Below, piece after piece: positions 26,432-33,383 of a DNA stretch of 61,995 nt. Source of the DNA: Affinundibacterium flavidum (GTDB taxonomy: Bacteria; Pseudomonadota; Gammaproteobacteria; Burkholderiales; Burkholderiaceae_D); assembly GCF_014284175.1 (NCBI RefSeq), contig NZ_JACOGA010000024.1, positions 1 through 61,995 of the forward strand, written 5' to 3'. Position 1 is the stretch's first letter; the number at the start of each line of letters is the position of its first letter. Position numbers and translations under genes: made by a program. The notes beneath the pieces were generated by a model that was not told the origin of the DNA, did no database searches, and saw only the letters and a list, made by a program, of their open reading frames with translations.

Positions 26432-28036
26432 TCAAGTAATCGGCGCCGGATTAAATAAGACCAGCGCATTATGTAATTTCCAATATTCCGCCCAGGTTTT
26501 TTTGCCACTCGCGACTTCCAATAAGAAGTGAAATAATTCCCAGCCCAAATCTTCTATCGTTGCTTCACCACTGGCAATGCGGCCTGCATTGATATCCATT
26601 AAATCATGCCAGCGTCGCGCCAAGTCGTTGCGCGTCGCGACTTTGATAACTGGCACGGCTGCTAAGCCATAAGGTGTGCCACGCCCTGTGGTAAATACAT
26701 GTAGATTCATCCCCGCCGCCATTTGCAAAGTACCACAAATGAAATCACTGGCTGGAGTAGCGGCGTAGATTAATCCTTTTTGATTGAGTTTTTCGCCAGG
26801 AGACAATACACCAGTAATGGCGCTACTACCCGATTTAACGATAGAGCCCATCGCTTTTTCAACGATGTTCGAGAGGCCGCCTTTTTTATTGCCCGGTGTC
26901 GTGTTCGCGCTGCGATCCACGCCGCCCCGTTTTAAGTAATTGTCGTACCAAGCCATTTCACGGATCATCGCTTCGGCGATCTCTGGCGTGGCAGCACGCG
27001 AGGTCAATTGATCTATGCCATCGCGCACTTCCGTTACTTCAGAAAACATCACAGTAGCGCCAGCACGGACTAATAAATCCGTAGCAAATCCAACCGCCGG
27101 GTTTGCTGTCACGCCAGAGAAAGCATCACTGCCACCACATTGAACACCGACGACTAATTCAGACGCCGGACAAGTTTCACGCTGGCGTTGATTTAAACGT
27201 ATGAGATGCACTTCTGCAGTTTGCATAATGGATGTGATCATGCTCTGAAAGCCGATATGGCCTGCGTCCTGCAAGCAAACGACATCGGGTTCGTTATGCG
27301 TTTGCAATTGCGCTTGTGCTTGAATTGGTATCGTCGGCTTAGGGAATAAACGCGTCGGTTGCAGTTTTTCGCAACCCAAGCTGACCACCATGGTTTGCCC
27401 ACCGAAATTCGGATTCAAGCTGATATTTCTCACCGTGCGTATCGGAATCATCGCATCTGGCGCATCAATCGCGACGCCGCAGCCATAAGTGTGTTCCAGT
27501 CCGACCACATCATCAACATTCGGAAACTTAGGCAGTAGTTCTGCCTTGATCCTTTGCACCGCATAGTCGACGACACCGGCAACACATTGCACTGTCGTCG
27601 TGATCGCCAAAATATTGCGTGTGCCGACACTGCCATCGGGATTGCGAAAGCCTTGAAAAGTGTAACCCTCTAAGGCTGGTAAAGCGGGCGCCTGGCGATT
27701 CGCAATCGGCAGGTTTTGTAGTTCACGTGCTGGTGGCAATTCCACCAATGCTTCTTGTATCCAACTGCCAGCCGCGATGTCACGCACGGCAAAGCCTATG
27801 GTGACGTTATAGCGAATAATGGGCTGGCCTTGCGCGATATCGGTCAAGGCTACTTTATGACCCTGCGGTACGGCTTCTAATAAAGTTAAGCCGTCTTCGA
27901 ATTGCGTCGCTGCGGGCAGGCCGCCGTCATTAACCACGATGGCGACATTGTCGCCTTGATGCATGCGTATATATAAGGCTTTGCCAGCCGTGGATGCTGA
28001 AGCTGGTGCCGAAGTGCTTTGGGAGTCGCTTGCCAT
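26432..28036 (-). CDS. garD: Galactarate dehydratase
   Basis: 534 residues, very close in pattern to E. coli GarD: the N-terminal SAF-like domain (DNVAIVVNDGGL, GHKVALTDI), then EGYTFQGFRNPDGSVGTRN, LEHTYGCGVAIDAPDAM, NQRQRETCPASELVVG, SDAFSGVTANPAVG and PGNKKGGLSNIVEKAMGS. GarD (EC 4.2.1.42) is an iron-dependent enzyme that converts galactarate to 5-dehydro-4-deoxyglucarate. UxaA, the altronate dehydratase, is the nearest alternative, but the N-terminal and middle blocks fit GarD better. It is the first gene of a unit with udh. A GntR gene is divergent, with operator-like palindromes at both ends of the gap. Confidence 0.93.
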   Translation of the reverse strand: MASDSQSTSAPASASTAGKALYIRMHQGDNVAIVVNDGGLPAATQFEDGLTLLEAVPQGHKVALTDIAQGQPIIRYNVTIGFAVRDIAAGSWIQEALVELPPARELQNLPIANRQAPALPALEGYTFQGFRNPDGSVGTRNILAITTTVQCVAGVVDYAVQRIKAELLPKFPNVDDVVGLEHTYGCGVAIDAPDAMIPIRTVRNISLNPNFGGQTMVVSLGCEKLQPTRLFPKPTIPIQAQAQLQTHNEPDVVCLQDAGHIGFQSMITSIMQTAEVHLIRLNQRQRETCPASELVVGVQCGGSDAFSGVTANPAVGFATDLLVRAGATVMFSEVTEVRDGIDQLTSRAATPEIAEAMIREMAWYDNYLKRGGVDRSANTTPGNKKGGLSNIVEKAMGSIVKSGSSAITGVLSPGEKLNQKGLIYAATPASDFICGTLQMAAGMNLHVFTTGRGTPYGLAAVPVIKVATRNDLARRWHDLMDINAGRIASGEATIEDLGWELFHFLLEVASGKKTWAEYWKLHNALVLFNPAPIT

Positions 28037-28094
28037 TTGGTTCCTCTCGTCCTGATTCTGTGCTCGTCTTTTTTTATGCCTTGATATTGCCTAC

Positions 28095-28111
28095 AACTGG
28101 ACTGACCAGTT
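28095..28111. promoter_or_regulatory. Candidate GntR operator upstream of garD
   Basis: AACTGG-ACTGA-CCAGTT is a perfect 6-bp inverted repeat with a 5-base spacer, 59 bases upstream of the garD start. Its core resembles the TGGTnnnACCA boxes next to the gntR gene. Repressor binding here is inference. Confidence 0.45.
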
Positions 28112-28295
28112 TTAAACGCTCATTTTCTGTTGCGATTAAGGTTTTGGTCAGATCACTTATTGATTATTCGACTTGGGTAAAAGTTGTTGCAGCAGTCGAA
28201 AATCTCTGTTCTAGCCAATCTGTATAAGGTTTTTTTCTTGGTGCATCTATCTGGTTTATATCTGGTCTATGCCTAGCTTATGAAGGAGGCGAGCG

Positions 28296-28394
28296 ATGAC
28301 TACACCTATTTCCACCATGTTTGAGCTTATTACATGTGGCGAGTATGCCACCAAAAAAAATATTTGGCTAGTCCACATTGCAAAATTGGTCTAA
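28296..28394 (+). CDS. Small ORF with a strong ribosome-binding site (32 codons)
   Basis: ATG at 28296 is preceded by AAGGAGG (28283-28289) with a 6-base spacer, the best Shine-Dalgarno sequence in this region. The frame encodes 32 residues starting MTTPISTMFELITCGEY and ends in a TAA that lies inside the first TGGTCTAACCA box. I recognise no family. It could be a leader peptide, a small protein, or the surviving 5-prime end of a lost gene. Confidence 0.35.
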   Translation: MTTPISTMFELITCGEYATKKNIWLVHIAKLV

Positions 28395-28416
28395 CCACAT
28401 TAGAATGGTCTTACCA
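28387..28416. promoter_or_regulatory. Tandem GntR operator boxes upstream of the gntR gene
   Basis: Two perfect palindromes of the form TGGTnnnACCA stand 19 bases apart: TGGTCTAACCA at 28387-28397 and TGGTCTTACCA at 28406-28416. This matches operator types of FadR-subfamily GntR repressors. They end 44 bases before the gntR start, so autoregulation is likely. Confidence 0.65.
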
Positions 28417-28460
28417 AATGCAGCAAAATAGCAACGAGCACTACTTACCTTCATAGTCAA

Positions 28461-29150
28461 ATGGCAAAAAAAGCATATTTACCGAATGAAAACGAGCCCA
28501 GGCTATACCGCGTGGTCGCGGATAAGATCCAGCGCTTGATCGCCGATGACGGAATCGCAGCCGGTGAGCGTTTGCCTTCTGAGCGTGATCTGGCCGGTAA
28601 GTTGAATGTGAGTCGTGCTTCCTTGCGTGAAGCGATTTTGGCCTTGGAATTAGGTGGTGTGGTCGAAGTGCGTGGCGGCTCAGGTGTGTATTTATGTGCG
28701 GCCAAAGTGGAAGAAGATATTCCTGAAGTCGGGCCAGGGCCATTTGAAGTGCTATCGGCGCGTCGGATGATTGAATCTGAAATCGCCGCGATTGCCGCAA
28801 GGGTCGCAACCGATAGTGCGATTGACGCGATTTTAAAAGCTGTCATTGCCATGGAGCGCGAGCATGCGAATTATGCGAGTAATGAACAGGCAGATCGCGA
28901 GTTCCATTTATCTATTGTGCGCGCCACTGGCAACAGTGCGCTGGTTGGCACCATGGAATATTTGTGGAATCAACGTGGACGTATGTGGAACCGTTTAAAA
29001 GAACATTTTCAAACCGAAGAGTTGCGCCAGTTAACTTTAACTGATCATCGCAATATCTTAGAAGCGATTGCAGCACACGATCCGGCTGCCGCCCGCAAAG
29101 CGATGCGGGCACATTTGGAGCGTGTCACAAGAACTTTTTCTCGTGGTTAA
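28461..29150 (+). CDS. FadR-subfamily GntR regulator of the pectin/uronate locus
   Basis: 229 residues: a winged helix (about 15-80; GERLPSERDLAGKLNVSRASLREAILALELGG) and an all-helical FCD effector domain (about 95-225) with the expected metal/ligand residues in REFHLSIVRATGN and LTDHRNILEAIAAHD. Related regulators such as UxuR and ExuR respond to uronates or aldarates. It is divergent from garD-udh and followed by the TonB receptor gene. Two TGGTnnnACCA boxes precede it, and a similar box precedes the pectin esterase unit. The last two codons and stop lie in a 15-bp tandem repeat. Confidence 0.87.
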   Translation: MAKKAYLPNENEPRLYRVVADKIQRLIADDGIAAGERLPSERDLAGKLNVSRASLREAILALELGGVVEVRGGSGVYLCAAKVEEDIPEVGPGPFEVLSARRMIESEIAAIAARVATDSAIDAILKAVIAMEREHANYASNEQADREFHLSIVRATGNSALVGTMEYLWNQRGRMWNRLKEHFQTEELRQLTLTDHRNILEAIAAHDPAAARKAMRAHLERVTRTFSRG

Positions 29151-29220
29151 TTTTGACCAAGATGATTTTGAATCAGATGATTTTGACTTAGGCAATTTTG
29201 ACTTAGGTAATTTTGACTTA
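29146..29220. repeat. Five 15-bp tandem repeats across the gntR stop codon
   Basis: Units of the form GRTRATTTTGAMTTA begin at 29146, 29161, 29176, 29191 and 29206. The gntR stop codon (29148-29150) lies inside the first unit. In the +1 frame relative to gntR, the array reads as NFDLG-type pentapeptides and remains open up to a TAA at 29227. Confidence 0.8.
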
Positions 29221-29300
29221 AATAAGTAAGTAGCCAGGTTCTTTTACTTGGCATGCAAGTAGAAACAAGTTTTAGAAGTTGAGTAAATTGACCGATTCAG

Positions 29301-29349
29301 ACCTCGGTGCAGTAGCACCTTCGTCATGACGGCAACGGGTACGCGAGGT
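29301..29349 (+). other. Possible structured leader upstream of the TonB receptor gene
   Basis: ACCTCG (29301-29306) pairs with CGAGGT (29344-29349). Inside are a GTGC-AGTA-GCAC hairpin and a CGTCATGACG palindrome. The segment is about 180 bases before the TonB receptor start. It could be an RNA element or simply another dispersed repeat. I match it to no known riboswitch. Confidence 0.3.
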
Positions 29350-29391
29350 ATTCCGACATTTGTCTCAGGTTGATGAGAACTTGAGCTTTAA

Positions 29392-29494
29392 AGGATTTAC
29401 GCAAAATTGCGCTGGCTAGACGAGGAGCCGAAGACAGTACAACTGTACGGCGAGGCGAACACAACGACGCTAGCGTCTGTTTTGCGTAAGTCCT
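29392..29494. repeat. Palindromic MITE/REP-like element
   Basis: The ends AGGATTTACGCAAAA and TTTTGCGTAAGTCCT are inverted copies with one mismatch. The interior holds GCGCTGGCTAGACG and CGACGCTAGCGTC segments. The element is 103 bp long and lies 31 bases before the TonB receptor start. The same arms flank the IS110 element at 20453 and 21802. Confidence 0.75.
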
Positions 29495-29525
29495 ACTTCA
29501 ATTTAAAAATGAGTAGGAGACAGTA

Positions 29526-32222
29526 ATGCAAACAAGTAAAAAATCTCAAGTGAAACAATTGACCTTGTCGGCGATCACACTCGCAGTGCTGGGTTTAATG
29601 CAACAGGCATCCGCGCAAGAACCCATGCGCGTGGAAGTCACAGGTTCTTCGATCAAGCGCCTGGCGAGTGAAGCCTCGTTGCCAATTACTGCGGTGACAG
29701 GCGATGAATTAGAAAAACGCGGCATGACGACCTTGGCAGACTTGATGATGGCCTTGCCACAGTCAAATTCTTTGGCACCGTCAAATGCTGGTTCAGGCAC
29801 GAATATCAATTTACGTGGTCTGGGCGTGAATCGTACGCTGGTGTTATTGAATGGACGTCGTTTAGCGAATGAAGCGATCGCCGATGGTTATGCCAACCTC
29901 GATGTGATTCCGATGAGCGCGATTGCGCGGGTTGAGATTTTGAATGACGGCGCATCGTCGATTTATGGTTCTGATGCGATTGGTGGCGTCGTCAACTTCA
30001 TTACTAAGCGTGAATATCAAGGCGCGTCGATCACAGGGCAAATCCTCGATCCACAACGCGATGGCGGTGGCGATGAAAAACGCATCAGTATGACGGTTGG
30101 TGCTGGTGATTTGCAAAAAGATGGCTGGAATGTGTATGCCACCTTGGATGGTTTGCGTCGCAGCCGTTTGGCAGCGTCCGATCGCGCTGAACTGACCTCT
30201 ACCGAATTATTGACCAGCATAGGCCGCGCACCATCCTTGGTCAGCGGTGGTTTTGCCAGCCCAGCTAATTTCACTATTCCTAGCAATAAAAACTTTGCTG
30301 CAGCGAATCCGTATTATGCAACGGGTTGTTTGGCACCGTATTCGATCCAAGGTGGTAAGAACACCTGCGTCATCAATAACGCTGAATACAACACCGCGAT
30401 TTACGGTCGTGAACAATTGACTTTCTTCGCGAAAGCGACCAAAAAAATCAGCGATGACCATTTGTTCTCAGTTGATTATTCCCGCGGCGAAGCAAGTATT
30501 TACGGCACCAAAATTCCAACGACTAGTCTGGCAGCAAACGGTGTGACGGCACTTTTGCCATCCACCAGCAAATGGTATCCGGGCGGTAGCGGTGGCGTAC
30601 CAGCGGTTGCTGGCGTGACTGGTGCACCATTATTGGTGACTTGGAGTGTGGCAGATGCCGGCATCTACGAAACTAGAGACGTGCAAACGAATCAACGCTT
30701 GAATTTTAACGATGAAGGTGTGATTGGTGGATGGGATTACAAAGCTGGATTGGTGTTTGGCGTCAGTGATCGTGTTGGCTATTTGAATTCTGGCGCAGTC
30801 GATGGACCTAAACTACTAGCTGGTATTGCTAGCGGCACTTTGAATCCCTTCGGTTTGCAAGATGCAACAGGTAAAGCCTACCTCGATAGTATTTCTTTGA
30901 ACGGGCAAAAATTGCGTGTCTCTAAGAGTACCTTTACTGGTCTCGAATTCACGATGAACAAGCCTATCATGCAATTATCAGCAGGCTCGGTAGGTTTGGC
31001 GTTGGGTGTAGATTTCCACCGTGATACGACAGAAGACGTGAAGACCGATGTTGGTTTGGTAGCGACCTATGCAGCATCATCGCCATCACGCGGTCAAGGT
31101 GCACGCAATGTGGCGGCCTTGTTTGCTGAATTGGAAATTCCAGTGACTAAAGAATTGAACGTCAATCTGGCAGTACGTGATGATCATTTCAGCGACTTCG
31201 GTAATACGATTAATCCTAAAGCAAGTTTCCGTTATCAGCCAAATTCGGTGATTATGTTCCGCGGCTCTGCGAATACAGGCTTCCGCGCACCGACTTTGTT
31301 TGATCGCTATGGTTATCGTCTGCCAGGTGCCACGACAACGACTGCATCTGCTTGGGATGATCCTTTGCAATGTCCTAGTGCAACGCCTGCGATTGCGAAT
31401 ACAGGTAAGCCTTTGCCAGGTTTGGTGGCAGCTACTGTATGTAATGTGAAACTGCCTAAGCAAACAGGTAGTAACGCAGAATTAACGCCAGAAACTTCCG
31501 TCGGCGGCACGCTCGGTGTGGTGCTGGAACCAATGAAAAATCTGACAGTATCTTTCGATTACTGGCGTGTGAACATGGATAACATGTTGGCGAACTTGCC
31601 TGAGCAAGCTTACTTCATGAATCCGACACGTTATGCAGATTTGTTTGTGCGTGACGCGACAGGTAAATTGTTGTACATCAAAAACACGACAATGAATCTG
31701 GGTGGGCAAAAAGCGGCCGGTATCGACGTCGCTTCCAATTATGTATTCCCTGCATCGAATATGGGAACATTCAAAGTGCAATTGAATGGTACTTATTTGA
31801 CACAGTTTGATAATCAACTGGAAAAAGGCGGCGAGTTCGTCTCGAATATTGGTCGCTTTGGTTTGGCTAGTAACGGTACAACCAGCAGCTTACCTATCAT
31901 CACTTTCCGTTGGAAACATAACCTTGCTTTGTCATGGTCGAAAGGTGATTGGAATGCGCAGTTGACGCAAAACTACAATACTGGCTACCACGACCAAAAC
32001 TTGGTTGCAGCACAGTACTACCGCGATATCAGTTCTTACACCATGTATAACTTCACGATGAGCTACAAGGGCTTTAAAAATGTATCTATCGTGTTTGGTG
32101 TCAATAATCTGTTCGACGTGAATCCTCCTGTGACGAATCACAGTGGTTACAACGGCTATTTGAGCAGCGCTGCTAGTCCTTTGGGTCGTGCATTTAATAC
32201 GCGTGTGACTTATACGTTCTAA
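29526..32222 (+). CDS. TonB-dependent receptor, probably for pectin oligosaccharides
   Basis: 898 residues with a signal peptide (to about residue 30, ASAQ), a VEVTGSSIKR stretch before the plug domain (about 45-165; DLMMALPQSN, LRGLGVNRTLVLLNGRRL, GSDAIGGVVNFITKR) and a long beta-barrel ending in VTYTF, the usual outer-membrane terminal Phe. Such receptors import large substrates across the outer membrane with energy from TonB/ExbBD. Position between the garD regulator and the pectinase genes points to oligogalacturonides, which is inference. AGTAGGAGA precedes the ATG. A MITE and a tandem repeat separate it from gntR. Confidence 0.92.
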   Translation: MQTSKKSQVKQLTLSAITLAVLGLMQQASAQEPMRVEVTGSSIKRLASEASLPITAVTGDELEKRGMTTLADLMMALPQSNSLAPSNAGSGTNINLRGLGVNRTLVLLNGRRLANEAIADGYANLDVIPMSAIARVEILNDGASSIYGSDAIGGVVNFITKREYQGASITGQILDPQRDGGGDEKRISMTVGAGDLQKDGWNVYATLDGLRRSRLAASDRAELTSTELLTSIGRAPSLVSGGFASPANFTIPSNKNFAAANPYYATGCLAPYSIQGGKNTCVINNAEYNTAIYGREQLTFFAKATKKISDDHLFSVDYSRGEASIYGTKIPTTSLAANGVTALLPSTSKWYPGGSGGVPAVAGVTGAPLLVTWSVADAGIYETRDVQTNQRLNFNDEGVIGGWDYKAGLVFGVSDRVGYLNSGAVDGPKLLAGIASGTLNPFGLQDATGKAYLDSISLNGQKLRVSKSTFTGLEFTMNKPIMQLSAGSVGLALGVDFHRDTTEDVKTDVGLVATYAASSPSRGQGARNVAALFAELEIPVTKELNVNLAVRDDHFSDFGNTINPKASFRYQPNSVIMFRGSANTGFRAPTLFDRYGYRLPGATTTTASAWDDPLQCPSATPAIANTGKPLPGLVAATVCNVKLPKQTGSNAELTPETSVGGTLGVVLEPMKNLTVSFDYWRVNMDNMLANLPEQAYFMNPTRYADLFVRDATGKLLYIKNTTMNLGGQKAAGIDVASNYVFPASNMGTFKVQLNGTYLTQFDNQLEKGGEFVSNIGRFGLASNGTTSSLPIITFRWKHNLALSWSKGDWNAQLTQNYNTGYHDQNLVAAQYYRDISSYTMYNFTMSYKGFKNVSIVFGVNNLFDVNPPVTNHSGYNGYLSSAASPLGRAFNTRVTYTF

Positions 32223-32276
32223 GCGTGGTGTCGTCTAGGTTCTTTAAATATACAAGTTGTAGCGCCACTAGCAGTT

Positions 32277-32390
32277 CCCTCCCCTTCAAGGGGAGGGCTA
32301 GGGTGGCGATGGGGTTGATTTGAGTATGAAATACTTTGATTGTTCGATTTAGACCCATCCCCATCCCGGCCTTCCCCTTGAAGGGGAAGG
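32277..32390. repeat. Pair of C-rich palindromes in opposite orientation
   Basis: CCCTCCCCTT/AAGGGGAGGG (32277-32297) and CCTTCCCCTT/AAGGGGAAGG (32370-32390) are strong hairpins. Each carries a GATGGGG-type tail pointing towards the other, so the pair forms one larger inverted element. It follows the TonB receptor stop by about 55 bases. A third copy lies at 50531. Confidence 0.65.
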
Positions 32391-32401
32391 AGTAAATCGG
32401 T

Positions 32402-32412
32402 CGGTCTGACCG
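32402..32412. promoter_or_regulatory. Operator-like box upstream of the pectinase unit
   Basis: CGGTCTGACCG is a perfect palindrome around a 3-base centre and shares the core GGTCTnACC with the two boxes in front of gntR. It lies 150 bases before the acetylesterase start. It supports common control by the GntR regulator but could be chance. Confidence 0.4.
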
Positions 32413-32561
32413 TTTCGGGGCAAGCTCTATTTTGGTTGGTACTTATGGGGTGAACCCCGCGCGGATCAGGCGCACGAAAAGTAAACAGCGCAGGTTCTTC
32501 CGAATAAGTTCTCCCTAAGCAATGCTAAGCAAAGCAAATTTCAGTGTAAAAGTGACATGCT

Positions 32562-33383
32562 ATGAAAAAGTTTTCTATCGTAAGCCTGCTGGCCTACTCC
32601 GCACTTTCCCTCAGTTTTTCACTGTCAACACCACACCATGCGTTTGCTGAAAATAGCCGAGTTCGCGTGATCTTGGTCGGCGATTCGACCATGGCAACTA
32701 AGAGTGGTTATGGCGATGCCCTATGCCAGCGTTTTCAAGCTAATGTGGAATGTATCAATCTGGCGCGCGGTGGACGTAGCTCTGGTAGTTTTCGTGCGGA
32801 GGGTTTGTGGGATAAAGTGCAAGAGCTCTTGCAGCAGCCAGCAAGCACGAACGCGACAACCTATGTACTGATTCAATTTGGACACAACGATCAACCAGGC
32901 AAGCCCGGACGTTCAACCGATCTGGTGACAGAATTTCCAGTGAACATGGCACGCTATGTGACCGAAGTAAAAGCTTGGAATGGTGTACCAGTGTTGCTCA
33001 CTCCCTTAACGCGTCGTAGTTTTAAAGAGGGCGTGTTGGAAAATAATTTAAAACCTTGGGCAGAGGCGATAGAAAAAGTCGCGCTTGAAACTAAGACGAT
33101 TTTATTGCCTTTGAATGCAGAAAGTCATGCCGCAGTGCAGGCGATGGGAGAAGCGGAGGCAGATACTTTAGCCGTAGCACCGCCACCAGCTAAAGTGCCA
33201 AGTACAGAAATGCCCACAAGCGACATCGCCAAAGTAGAACCACAAGGTGCTGCCAAGTCAGCGTTTGACCGTACCCACGTTGGTAGCAAAGGCGCAGCTT
33301 TCTTTTCTCACATGGTTGAACAAGAATTGAAACAACAAGTCCCCGCACTACGCACGGCATTTAAAATGGAAGCTGCGCAATGA
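32562..33383 (+). CDS. Rhamnogalacturonan acetylesterase (CE12, SGNH hydrolase)
   Basis: 273 residues with a signal peptide (to about residue 29, HHAFAE). SGNH blocks: VGDSTM with Ser42, ARGGRSSGSF, FGHND with Asn109, and DRTHVGSKG with Asp236 and His239. This set is that of family CE12 rhamnogalacturonan acetylesterases, which remove acetyl groups from pectin before backbone cleavage. An Ala/Pro-rich stretch (about 198-232) is inserted before the Asp-His block, longer than usual. Its TGA overlaps the next gene's ATG (ATGA), so the two are translationally coupled. Confidence 0.87.
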   Translation: MKKFSIVSLLAYSALSLSFSLSTPHHAFAENSRVRVILVGDSTMATKSGYGDALCQRFQANVECINLARGGRSSGSFRAEGLWDKVQELLQQPASTNATTYVLIQFGHNDQPGKPGRSTDLVTEFPVNMARYVTEVKAWNGVPVLLTPLTRRSFKEGVLENNLKPWAEAIEKVALETKTILLPLNAESHAAVQAMGEAEADTLAVAPPPAKVPSTEMPTSDIAKVEPQGAAKSAFDRTHVGSKGAAFFSHMVEQELKQQVPALRTAFKMEAAQ

